A DNA stretch of 6,002 nucleotides from Clostridiales bacterium (GTDB lineage Bacteria; Bacillota; Clostridia; Oscillospirales; Oscillospiraceae): the NCBI GenBank assembly GCA_003522945.1, contig DPHR01000123.1:1-6002 (forward strand), in the 5' to 3' direction. Numbering within the stretch: the stretch's first letter is position 1; each line of letters starts with the position of its first letter. Below, in pieces: positions 1 to 5,301 of this stretch. The notes beneath the pieces are model-generated. The model saw only the letters and a list, made by a program, of their open reading frames with translations, searched no databases and was not told where the DNA came from. Both the position numbers and the translations under genes were made by a program.

Positions 1-107
1 GCCGGGGCCGCGGTGGGCTCGGCCGGCGTGGCCTCTCCCGTGCTGCCGCAGGCGGCCAGAGAGAAAACAAGCGCCAGAGCCAGAAGCAATGACAGCATCT
101 TTTTCAT
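1..107 (-). CDS. ABC transporter substrate-binding lipoprotein, N-terminus only (partial)
   Basis: Only the first 35 codons are in the window; the gene continues past the left edge. The start codon is ATG, preceded by AGGAGG at 116-121 with 8 bases of spacing, which is a near-ideal ribosome binding site. The translation begins MKKMLSLLLALALVFSLAAC: a basic n-region, a hydrophobic stretch of about 15 residues, and a lipobox LAAC with the lipidated Cys at residue 20. It is followed by a Gly/Ser/Thr/Glu/Pro/Ala-rich linker, as in Gram-positive solute-binding lipoproteins. Position directly downstream of two CUT1 permease genes makes it the extracytoplasmic sugar-binding component that feeds them. 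The mature domain is not visible, so its ligand and exact family are inferred only from context. Having the binding protein last is less usual, since in many CUT1 operons it comes first. Confidence 0.85.
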   Translation of the reverse strand, partial: MKKMLSLLLALALVFSLAACGSTGEATPAEPTAAP

Positions 108-139
108 GTGTAAATCCTCCTAAAATGATTTTATTCCAG

Positions 140-169
140 AAAAGCAGGGCGCTGCTGCCCCTGCCGGGG
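140..169 (-). terminator. GC-rich hairpin between permease and binding-protein genes; possible attenuator
   Basis: Read on the minus strand, GCAGGG (164-159) pairs with CCCTGC (149-144) and is followed by TTTT (143-140), resembling a short intrinsic terminator. An alternative small stem, CCCC (169-166) with GGGG (161-158), would exclude it. The hairpin lies in the 70-base gap between the permease stop codon and the binding-protein start. It might cause partial termination or protect an mRNA end so that the binding protein and the permeases are made in different amounts. The T-run is short, so full termination is unlikely. Confidence 0.35.
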
Positions 170-177
170 AATACGGA

Positions 178-1011
178 TCAGCCGACGAGACTCCCTTCGG
201 TGCCGCCCTTTGCCATGTTCCGCCGCATGATGACGAAAAGGATGAAGGACGGGATCAGGGAGATCGTCACGCCGGCCAGCACGAGCTGATAGTTGGTGTC
301 CTCCCAGGAATTCAGCTTGGTGATGCCTACCATGACGGTGCGCATATCGGGCGCGCTGGCGGTGATGATCAGCGGCCAGAGATAGGCGTTCCAGATCGTG
401 ATGAAGCTCTGCACGAAAAGCGTCGTGATGATCGGCTTGCAGATGGGCATCAGGATCGTAAGAATATACCGCAGATCGCCGCAGCCGTCGATCATGGCAG
501 CGTAGCGCAGATCCTTCGGAACGGAAAGGAATTTCTGCCGGAGCATGAACATCTGGCTGGCGCTGACAAAGCCGGTGATGCACATGCCGAGATAGGTGTT
601 GAGCAGCCCCAGCCGGGACACGGTCACATAGTTGGTGATGAGGAGCGTGTCGCCGGGCATCATCATCGTGCCGAGAATGAGGAAAAAGCAGAAGTTCTTC
701 CCCCGGAACTCATAGTGCGTCAGCGCAAAGGCCGCGCAGATGGAAAACACCAGACGGACCACCGTTCCGAGTGTCGCCATGATGAGAGAATTGAGCATAT
801 AGCGCAGCATAGGCGCCTGATGCAAGGCGTCCTTGAAGTTCTGCGTATAGGCAAAGCTGCTCGGCAGCAGCCGCGGCGAGAGAAATTCCGTCGGAGTTTT
901 GAAGGCGCCCAGAACACAGTAGATCACCGGGAAGATCAGCACCAGACCCAGAGCGATGGCCACGACGGATACGACGATGTCCATCGTGCGTTTTCCGGCT
1001 GTATATTTCAC
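178..1011 (-). CDS. CUT1 carbohydrate ABC transporter permease, MalG/UgpE type
   Basis: This 277-residue protein is an inner-membrane channel subunit of a sugar importer. A first membrane span covers residues about 10-33 and a last one about 244-262, with several hydrophobic spans between. The cytoplasmic EAA loop that docks on the ATPase is at 170-194 (YAAMIDG, ending at LMPICKP); the canonical Glu of EAA is Tyr here. The segment WNAYLWPL (207-214) and the following Pro-rich helix strongly resemble the glycerol-3-phosphate permease UgpE and its relatives. The start is GTG at 1011-1009, overlapping the previous gene's TGA by four bases (GTGA), with a GAAGG ribosome binding site about 10 bases upstream. 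This is typical translational coupling. An internal ATG at residue 10 would shorten the cytoplasmic N-terminus only and is a weaker alternative. The substrate cannot be read from the sequence; UgpE-like motifs also occur in many sugar and polyol systems. Confidence 0.92.
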   Translation of the reverse strand: MKYTAGKRTMDIVVSVVAIALGLVLIFPVIYCVLGAFKTPTEFLSPRLLPSSFAYTQNFKDALHQAPMLRYMLNSLIMATLGTVVRLVFSICAAFALTHYEFRGKNFCFFLILGTMMMPGDTLLITNYVTVSRLGLLNTYLGMCITGFVSASQMFMLRQKFLSVPKDLRYAAMIDGCGDLRYILTILMPICKPIITTLFVQSFITIWNAYLWPLIITASAPDMRTVMVGITKLNSWEDTNYQLVLAGVTISLIPSFILFVIMRRNMAKGGTEGSLVG

Positions 1012-1925
1012 TGATAAAACACCTTCTTCCGCTCATAAACAAACGACACCAGCGTAAACCCGAAGGTCAGAACGAAAGCCACCATGCTCACGACCGCCGC
1101 CAGACCGTAGTTGGAGCTGCCGTAGCCGGAGGAGAACATCATGTACATCAGCGTTGTCGTCGCGCGGGACGGGCCTCCCTGCGTAATAATGATCATCGGG
1201 CCGGATGTCATCATCGCCAGGACCGTGTTGGTGCACATCACATAAAAAATGGTAGAGGAGATCATGGGGAGCTGGATCTTGAATACGCGGGTGAAAAATC
1301 CCGCCCCATCCAGCTCGGCCGCCTCCATAATGTGCTTGGGGATCCCCCGGAACGCCGATTGGAACAGAAGAAAATCGAAGCCGATGCCCATCCACACCGT
1401 AAGGATAATGCAGGTGTACAGCGCCGTATCCCGGCTTTCAAACCATCCCAGATTCGTCCCGAAGAACGCGTTGACCCAGCCCAGCGTCGGGCTGAACATG
1501 GATTTGAAGATCATGCAGGCCGCCGACATGGATACGGCCATGGGCAGAGTGAACATGGTCTCGTATACCGGGCTGAGCTTACGCTTTTTCGTAGCCAGCA
1601 GCGCCAGAGAGATCGTCAGCAACAGCGTTACCGGCACGTTGATCAGCGTAATGACAATGGAGTTTCGCAGCGCTTTTTTAAAGTCGTTCCGCCCGAAGAC
1701 ATATTTGAAATTCTCCAGTCCAGCAAAGCGCAGGATCTCGCCCTTGTCGTTGACCGCGCAAAGGCTGTTGACCAGCGTTTTCAAAAACGGATAATAGACA
1801 AACAGCAGCGCAAAGATCAGAATCGGCGCCATAAAGGCTGCGACTTTCAGATTCTTACGGGCGTTGGGACGGAGGCCGCCTTCGCGCAGCCTTCCGTATG
1901 CGGCGTCTTTCGTTATTGTGCTCAA
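1008..1925 (-). CDS. CUT1 carbohydrate ABC transporter permease, MalF/UgpA type
   Basis: This 305-residue membrane protein is the partner of the downstream MalG-type permease. It has a basic cytoplasmic N-terminus (about 1-27), a first span at about 28-47, and further spans at about 88-110, 124-142, 168-190, 222-245 and 275-297. The EAA loop is canonical (EAAELDG at 201-207, with the Pro of QLP at 220). The segment ITQGGPSRATTTLMY (247-261) and the C-terminal YERKKVFYQ are characteristic of UgpA/MalF-like permeases. The only sensible start is TTG at 1925-1923: it has GGGAGG 8 bases upstream, there is no in-frame ATG or GTG between it and the upstream stop, and the next Met (residue 32) would cut into the first span. 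It is the first gene of the minus-strand operon. No ATP-binding gene sits next to the permeases; many Firmicutes share one MsmX/UgpC-type ATPase encoded elsewhere, which probably applies here. Confidence 0.93.
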   Translation of the reverse strand: MSTITKDAAYGRLREGGLRPNARKNLKVAAFMAPILIFALLFVYYPFLKTLVNSLCAVNDKGEILRFAGLENFKYVFGRNDFKKALRNSIVITLINVPVTLLLTISLALLATKKRKLSPVYETMFTLPMAVSMSAACMIFKSMFSPTLGWVNAFFGTNLGWFESRDTALYTCIILTVWMGIGFDFLLFQSAFRGIPKHIMEAAELDGAGFFTRVFKIQLPMISSTIFYVMCTNTVLAMMTSGPMIIITQGGPSRATTTLMYMMFSSGYGSSNYGLAAVVSMVAFVLTFGFTLVSFVYERKKVFYQ

Positions 1926-1933
1926 TCCTGCAT

Positions 1934-1939
1934 CCTCCC
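1934..1939 (-). promoter_or_regulatory. Ribosome binding site that fixes the TTG start of the first permease
   Basis: On the minus strand GGGAGG stands 8 bases before the TTG start. An ATG lies immediately after the GGAGG, with no spacer, and opens only a three-codon frame (ATG CAG GAT) whose TGA overlaps the TTG. The spacing favours TTG as the true start. Confidence 0.7.
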
Positions 1940-2023
1940 GTTTTTCCGAAACCCGGCGGCCGCCGGAACGTTCGTCCGCGCGCTGCGGCCTTTTGTCTGC
2001 TTATTGCGGCGCTTTACGTGTAT

Positions 2024-2052
2024 TTTGTAACATAGTGTTGACAACAGTTCAA
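2024..2052 (-). promoter_or_regulatory. Predicted sigma-A promoter of the transporter operon
   Basis: On the minus strand a -35 box TTGAAC (2052-2047) is separated by 17 bases from a -10 box TACAAA (2029-2024), each matching four of six consensus bases. Transcription would begin near 2017, giving a leader of about 90 bases before the TTG start. The -10 box is weak, which would suit a promoter that needs activation or is normally repressed. Confidence 0.4.
2036..2046. promoter_or_regulatory. Palindrome TGTTGACAACA within the transporter promoter; candidate operator
   Basis: Five-base arms TGTTG and CAACA flank a single central A. The palindrome fills the half of the promoter spacer adjacent to the -35 box, so a protein bound here would block RNA polymerase. 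SorC-family regulators bind inverted repeats at such positions, but the site is short and its assignment to this regulator is inference. Confidence 0.4.
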
Positions 2053-2103
2053 TTCTTTTTTGCGTAAAGTCCGCAAATCATGAAATTGCCCAATTATTTC
2101 CGA

Positions 2104-2152
2104 CCGCGTTCTGCCGTATTCGGAAAATGCACAACGCGGCATTTTCCGCGTT
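2104..2152. repeat. Overlapping inverted repeats with mutually exclusive pairings
   Basis: Three perfect pairings compete within 49 bases. CGGAAAATGC (2121-2130) pairs with GCATTTTCCG (2139-2148) across an 8-base loop. AACGCGG (2133-2139) pairs with CCGCGTT (2146-2152) across a 6-base loop. The same AACGCGG also pairs with an earlier copy of CCGCGTT (2104-2110). In double-stranded DNA this could be a compound operator; if transcribed it could switch between structures. It lies upstream of both predicted promoters, so a DNA-level role is more likely unless an unseen promoter reads through it. Confidence 0.6.
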
Positions 2153-2182
2153 TCCCGGACAAATCGGATTGTATCGCACGCA

Positions 2183-2248
2183 CGGTAAAGAGAGAAACAC
2201 CTTTTTTGTAAGGTTTCGGTAAAATCCTCTTTACCGCCTTCGGTTTTT
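2183..2248. repeat. Nested inverted repeats CGGTAAA/TTTACCG followed by a T-run
   Basis: CGGTAAAGAG (2183-2192) is perfectly complementary to CTCTTTACCG (2227-2236) across 34 bases. Inside lies a second copy of CGGTAAA (2217-2223) that pairs with TTTACCG (2230-2236) across a 6-base loop, and a small hairpin ACCTT (2199-2203) with AAGGT (2210-2214). A T-run at 2244-2248 follows the last stem. The set sits just upstream of the -35 box of the aldolase promoter at 2260. It may be an upstream regulator or activator site, or a weak terminator for transcripts coming from the left. Confidence 0.55.
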
Positions 2249-2259
2249 CACCGGCTTGC

Positions 2260-2288
2260 TTGACAGCCCAATACCGCTATGATATGAT
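2260..2288 (+). promoter_or_regulatory. Strong sigma-A promoter of the aldolase operon
   Basis: A perfect -35 box TTGACA (2260-2265) and a -10 box TATGAT (2283-2288, five of six) are separated by the ideal 17 bases. Transcription should begin near 2295, giving an untranslated leader of about 65 bases before the aldolase ATG. Because the promoter is close to consensus, control is likely to be by repression. Confidence 0.8.
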
Positions 2289-2314
2289 TCAGTGCGACAA
2301 ATGACCAAAGTAAG

Positions 2315-2326
2315 TTACAAATGTAA
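2315..2326. promoter_or_regulatory. Palindrome TTACAAATGTAA downstream of the aldolase promoter; candidate operator
   Basis: Arms TTACA and TGTAA flank a central AA, about 20 bases downstream of the predicted transcription start, a typical roadblock-repressor position. The sequence GTTACAAA (2314-2321) recurs on the minus strand over the -10 box of the transporter promoter (2031-2024). The shared element in both divergent promoters makes a common regulator plausible. Confidence 0.4.
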
Positions 2327-2358
2327 TTCCGACATATAGAAAGCGAGGCTGCAACGAT

Positions 2359-3171
2359 ATGGCACAGACCGTAAGCAGAATGAACCATATTTTCGGCACC
2401 GACGGGAAAACCTTCATTCTCGCCATGGATCACGGCTCCAATTTCAACGTGCTGCCTGCCATGAAGGACACGAAAACGTTGATCCGCGAGCTGGCCGCGG
2501 CGGGCGCGGACGCCTTTTTGTCCACCATCGGCATGGCGGAAAACTTTGCCGGCAGCTTTCTGGGCAAGGGCATCATTCTTCGCATCGACGGCGGCGTTTC
2601 CTTTCTGGGCGATCACAAAGCGCCGATGCAGATTGTTGCCACGGCGGAGGACGCGCTCCGTCTGGGCGCCGACTCCGTTATCACGATGAGCTTTCCCGGC
2701 TCCGTACACGAGGCGGAGGTTTTGAGCAATCTGGCGCGGGTGTGTCTGGACTGCCACAAATGGGGTCTGCCCGTCACGGCCGAAGCGCTTCCCCGCGGCT
2801 TTGAAAAGGCCGGGGATTCCCGCACGCCGGAAAACATAACGTTTGCCTGCCGTCAGGCCGCGGAGCTCGGCGCGGACATCGTGAAGACCGTCTATACCGG
2901 CGATCCGGAGAGCTTCCGGACGCTGACGGAAAGCGTTTATGCCCCGGTCGTCATTCTCGGCGGCGCAAAAAAGGTCCCCGAACGGGAGCTTCTGCAGGAG
3001 ATCCGCGATGCGCTCGATGCCGGAGCCTCCGGCGTCGCCATGGGGCGGAACATCTGGGGGAACGAAGACCCGGTACGCTATGCCGCGGCGATCGCAAAGC
3101 TGATCCACGAGGATTGCAGCGTGGACGCGGCGCTGAAGGAAATGAGCCGGCTTTACGGAAAAAGGGGATAG
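2359..3171 (+). CDS. Class I (Schiff-base) aldolase, DhnA/FbaB/LsrF family
   Basis: This 270-residue cytoplasmic enzyme is of usual length for the DhnA-type aldolase family, a TIM barrel. Visible family motifs in order are FILAMDHG (19-26, with Asp24), RIDGG (75-79), the strand GADIVKTVYTGD (171-182) whose Lys176 is the expected Schiff-base lysine, VVILGGAKK (197-205), and the phosphate-binding GASGVAMGRNIWG (222-234). The family includes archaeal-type fructose-bisphosphate aldolase, LsrF (phospho-AI-2 degradation) and related sugar-phosphate aldolases; the sequence does not decide between them. ATG is preceded by GAGG at 2345-2348, 10 bases upstream. It is the first gene of the operon and is followed after 6 bases by the dehydrogenase, so the two probably act in one pathway: carbon-carbon cleavage of a keto-sugar phosphate to a triose-type product. 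Family assignment is firm, substrate unknown. Confidence 0.9.
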   Translation: MAQTVSRMNHIFGTDGKTFILAMDHGSNFNVLPAMKDTKTLIRELAAAGADAFLSTIGMAENFAGSFLGKGIILRIDGGVSFLGDHKAPMQIVATAEDALRLGADSVITMSFPGSVHEAEVLSNLARVCLDCHKWGLPVTAEALPRGFEKAGDSRTPENITFACRQAAELGADIVKTVYTGDPESFRTLTESVYAPVVILGGAKKVPERELLQEIRDALDAGASGVAMGRNIWGNEDPVRYAAAIAKLIHEDCSVDAALKEMSRLYGKRG

Positions 3172-3177
3172 ACGGAA

Positions 3178-4209
3178 ATGGAAACATATAAAGTAAGCAT
3201 TCATTCCGGCGTCCGCGAAATGGAAACGCGGATTCTGCAAAAGAGAGAGCCTGTCGGCGACGAGGTGCTGCTGAAGGTAGCGAGCTGCGCCATATGCACG
3301 CTTGAGCAGCGCATCTGGAAGGGCGTCATCGCCCGGTATCCGTATGCCGGAGGCCACGAGGCGGCCGGGATCGTAGAGGCCGTCGGCCCGGACGTGAAAG
3401 GCGTAAAGCCCGGCGACAAAGCGGCTGTCCGGCTGCTGAACTCCTGCGGCGAGTGTTACTACTGCCGCAGCGGTCACGAAAACCTGTGCGTGGCGTCCTT
3501 CGTGGCGCATACGCATTCCGGCGTTATGGGAGCGGGCGGCTTTGCCGAGTATATGACCGTCAGCGCCAAGGCGGTGTATAAGCTCGCCGACGATGTGGAT
3601 CTGGATCACGCGGCGCTGGCCGAGCCGCTCGCCTGCTGCGTTCACAGCATCCGCAACGCCAGGATCCAGCTGGGCGACGATGTGGTAGTCATCGGCGCCG
3701 GCATCATGGGCGCGCTGCACATCCGGCTGGCAAAAATGAGCGGGGCGCGCGTCATTGTCAGCGAGCTCGATCCCGTCCGCATGGACGTTGCGCGCAAAAT
3801 GGGCGCGGACATCGTCATCAACGCCAACGAAGCGGATCCCATCGCGCAGGTCAAGGAGCTTACCGAGGGCCGCGGCGCCGACGCGGTGTTCTGCACCGTG
3901 GCCACGTCCGCCGTGGCGAAGCAGGCGGTGGATATGGCCGGAAAGCTGGGACGGGTCGTGATGTATACCTCGTTCTTCCCCGATCTTCCGATCGAGATCA
4001 GCCCCACAAAGCTCCATTCGGGCGAGCAGATCCTCACCGGCTCCGTGAATCCGAATCCGGTGGATTTCCTGACGGCGACGCGCCTGCTCAGCCGGAAGCT
4101 CATCGACGTTTCCTCTCTGATCTCCGACCGGGTCCCCATGGCCGAGATCGACCGCGCTTTCCGGGAGGCCGTGGAGCCCAACACCTACCGTATTATCGTA
4201 AAGCCCTAA
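3178..4209 (+). CDS. Zinc-dependent medium-chain alcohol/polyol dehydrogenase (MDR superfamily)
   Basis: This 343-residue enzyme should oxidise a secondary alcohol to a ketone, or the reverse, with NAD. Catalytic-zinc ligands are Cys40 (in CAICTLEQ), His60-Glu61 (GGHE) and Glu149 (LAEP). The structural-zinc cysteines are 90, 93, 96 and 104 (CGECYYC, then C). The Rossmann fold has GAGIMG (173-178), with acidic residues at the end of the next strand (Glu196, Asp198), which favours NAD over NADP. The length and motifs fit the sorbitol/threonine dehydrogenase branch. Two residues after Cys40, where relatives carry the Ser or Thr of the proton relay, this protein has Leu42, and the usual Asp after it is Glu43. 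The ATG is 6 bases after the aldolase stop, with AAAGGGG at 3161-3167 inside the end of the aldolase gene as its ribosome binding site. It most likely generates or consumes the ketose handled by the aldolase. The precise substrate cannot be told. Confidence 0.9.
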   Translation: METYKVSIHSGVREMETRILQKREPVGDEVLLKVASCAICTLEQRIWKGVIARYPYAGGHEAAGIVEAVGPDVKGVKPGDKAAVRLLNSCGECYYCRSGHENLCVASFVAHTHSGVMGAGGFAEYMTVSAKAVYKLADDVDLDHAALAEPLACCVHSIRNARIQLGDDVVVIGAGIMGALHIRLAKMSGARVIVSELDPVRMDVARKMGADIVINANEADPIAQVKELTEGRGADAVFCTVATSAVAKQAVDMAGKLGRVVMYTSFFPDLPIEISPTKLHSGEQILTGSVNPNPVDFLTATRLLSRKLIDVSSLISDRVPMAEIDRAFREAVEPNTYRIIVKP

Positions 4210-4216
4210 AAAGGGA

Positions 4217-4244
4217 TTGAAAAAAGCCGGGGGCCATGTAAAAT
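4217..4244 (+). promoter_or_regulatory. Possible internal promoter in front of the regulator gene
   Basis: TTGAAA (4217-4222) and TAAAAT (4239-4244) each match five of six consensus bases, with a 16-base spacer. Transcription would begin near 4251, downstream of the GGAGG at 4245-4249, so a message from here would lack that ribosome binding site and would have to use the AAGG at 4258-4261 with the ATG at 4274. The promoter could keep a low basal level of regulator when the operon is off. Confidence 0.35.
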
Positions 4245-4261
4245 GGAGGTATCAAAAAAGG

Positions 4262-5224
4262 ATGGTATCGGCCATGAATCTGCATCCCCTGACGCCGGAA
4301 CAGAAAAACGAATATACCCGGATCGCCTATTACTACTATGAAGCCGGCCAGACGCAGGACCAGATCGCGCAGCGGCTGGGGATCTCGCGCCAGCGGGTGA
4401 ACCGGATCCTGGCGGAGTGCATTGAGCGGGGCATCGTTCGCATCACGGTCGACCGGAGCCCGGAGGATTATTTCGCGAGCGAATCGGCGCTGGAGGAAAA
4501 ATACCGTTTGAAGGCCGTTCGGCTGGCGCACAGCCTCGGGGCGGACCAGCTGTATGGGAATCTGGGCGTTGTGGCCGGACAGTATCTCAAGTCCATCGTC
4601 AAGCGGGGAGATATCATCGGCTGCGTTCCCGGCCGCGGCGTGGCCGGGCTGGTGGATAACATGCCGCAGATGGAGCGGACCGGCCTTACGGTAACGCAGC
4701 TCATGGGCAGCGAGAGCCGGAGAGAGTATAATCTGGAGGTCGACAGCATCCTCCACAGGTTTGCGCGAAAGCTCTCCGCCCTGCCGCAGCCGCTGTATGC
4801 GCCCGTGCTGGTCAGCAATGCCGAGCTGCGCGAATCCATTGTCCGCGAGCCCTATTATCAGGAGGCCTACGCCGTTATGAAGCGGTGCACCGTTGCGGTC
4901 GTCGGCATCGGCACGGCCACCACCTATGAGCAGTATATCACCGGCGCAAACCGGCAGCCCGGCACTGCGCCCGCCGGCGCGGCGGCTCCGGTGGGGGAGA
5001 TATGCACCCACTGCTTCGATGCGGACGGACAGCCGGTGGAGTTTCCCTTTTCCAACCGTATTCTGGCCATCTCCCGCGAGGATTACAAGAACATCCCGAC
5101 GCGCATCGGCATCGCCGGCGGGCCGGAAAAGCTCGCCGCGATCCGCGCGGCGCTGCGTGGAGGCTATGTTAACGTCCTGATAACCGATCTGGATACGGCA
5201 GCCGCCCTGCTCGACGAGACATGA
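4262..5224 (+). CDS. SorC-family sugar-binding transcriptional regulator
   Basis: This 320-residue protein has the length and plan of SorC/DeoR-type regulators. An N-terminal helix-turn-helix lies at about 27-53 (QTQDQIAQRLGISRQRVNRI), and a large ligand-binding domain shares the isomerase-like fold that binds phosphorylated sugars. Family motifs are GDIIGCVPGRGVAGLV (116-131), VVGIGT (213-218), VGEICTHCFDADGQPV (244-259), and AGGPEKLAAIRAALRGGYVN (285-304) followed by VLITD. The start at ATG 4262 has GGAGG 12 bases upstream (4245-4249); ATG 4274 (MNLHP) is an alternative, four residues shorter. The frame stays open back to a TTG at 4217, but that start lies upstream of the GGAGG and is unlikely. 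The gene is the third of the aldolase operon, 52 bases after the dehydrogenase. It probably represses both divergent promoters until a phosphorylated pathway intermediate binds; the target and ligand are inferred. Confidence 0.92.
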   Translation: MVSAMNLHPLTPEQKNEYTRIAYYYYEAGQTQDQIAQRLGISRQRVNRILAECIERGIVRITVDRSPEDYFASESALEEKYRLKAVRLAHSLGADQLYGNLGVVAGQYLKSIVKRGDIIGCVPGRGVAGLVDNMPQMERTGLTVTQLMGSESRREYNLEVDSILHRFARKLSALPQPLYAPVLVSNAELRESIVREPYYQEAYAVMKRCTVAVVGIGTATTYEQYITGANRQPGTAPAGAAAPVGEICTHCFDADGQPVEFPFSNRILAISREDYKNIPTRIGIAGGPEKLAAIRAALRGGYVNVLITDLDTAAALLDET

Positions 5225-5254
5225 CCGGCTGCGCGCTCTCCCCGTTGTAATAAT

Positions 5255-5301
5255 AAGAGACGGATACGCCTGACATTGTGTCAGAGGTATCCGTCTCTTT
5301 T
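5255..5301. terminator. Strong bidirectional intrinsic terminator
   Basis: Thirteen bases, AAGAGACGGATAC (5255-5267), pair perfectly with GTATCCGTCTCTT (5287-5299). After a two-by-two mismatch, six more pairs form (CTGACA 5270-5275 with TGTCAG 5279-5284), closed by a TTG loop. TTTT (5298-5301) follows on the plus strand, and a T-rich TTATTATTA run follows on the minus strand. It ends the regulator operon and, read backwards, the converging terminase gene whose stop codon is at 5301-5303. Confidence 0.88.

Larger units (their letters stand above)
1926..2358. other. Divergent intergenic control region
   Basis: This stretch separates the minus-strand transporter operon from the plus-strand aldolase operon and contains no credible gene. 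Its base composition is lower in GC than the flanking genes, and it is rich in dyads. Going from left to right it holds the transporter leader (about 1926-2017), a minus-strand promoter with a palindrome in its spacer, a perfect 12-base palindrome with a CC centre (AATTGCCCAATT, 2084-2095), two clusters of inverted repeats (2104-2152 and 2183-2248), and a plus-strand promoter followed by a palindrome near the aldolase start. The arrangement suggests that one regulator, most simply the SorC protein encoded at 4262-5224, controls both directions. No convincing CcpA cre box was found. Confidence 0.75.

Noticed and set aside
1332..2030. A 232-codon plus-strand frame opposite the first permease
   Set aside because: The translation is dominated by Arg and Gln with no membrane or domain pattern. 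It is the shadow of the permease gene and extends through the transporter leader.
2081..2220. Possible CcpA catabolite-repression (cre) site in the divergent region
   Set aside because: No stretch matches the cre pattern with its central CG and flanking TG...CA at the required spacing; the candidates each fail at two or more key positions.
2217..2248. Classical intrinsic terminator in front of the aldolase promoter
   Set aside because: The 7-base stem is A/T-containing, and the T-run is separated from it by seven other bases, so it does not meet the normal form; it is kept only as part of an inverted-repeat cluster.
2248..4017. A 589-codon open frame on the minus strand, opposite the aldolase and dehydrogenase genes
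   Set aside because: It is antisense to two genes with clear family motifs. Its translation is rich in Arg/His/Ala/Gly with no recognisable domain, as expected from the mirror of GC-biased codons, and it runs across the divergent promoter region.
4193..5011. A 272-codon minus-strand frame opposite the regulator gene
   Set aside because: It is antisense to a protein with unmistakable SorC motifs, lacks any family signal of its own, and has no convincing ribosome binding site.
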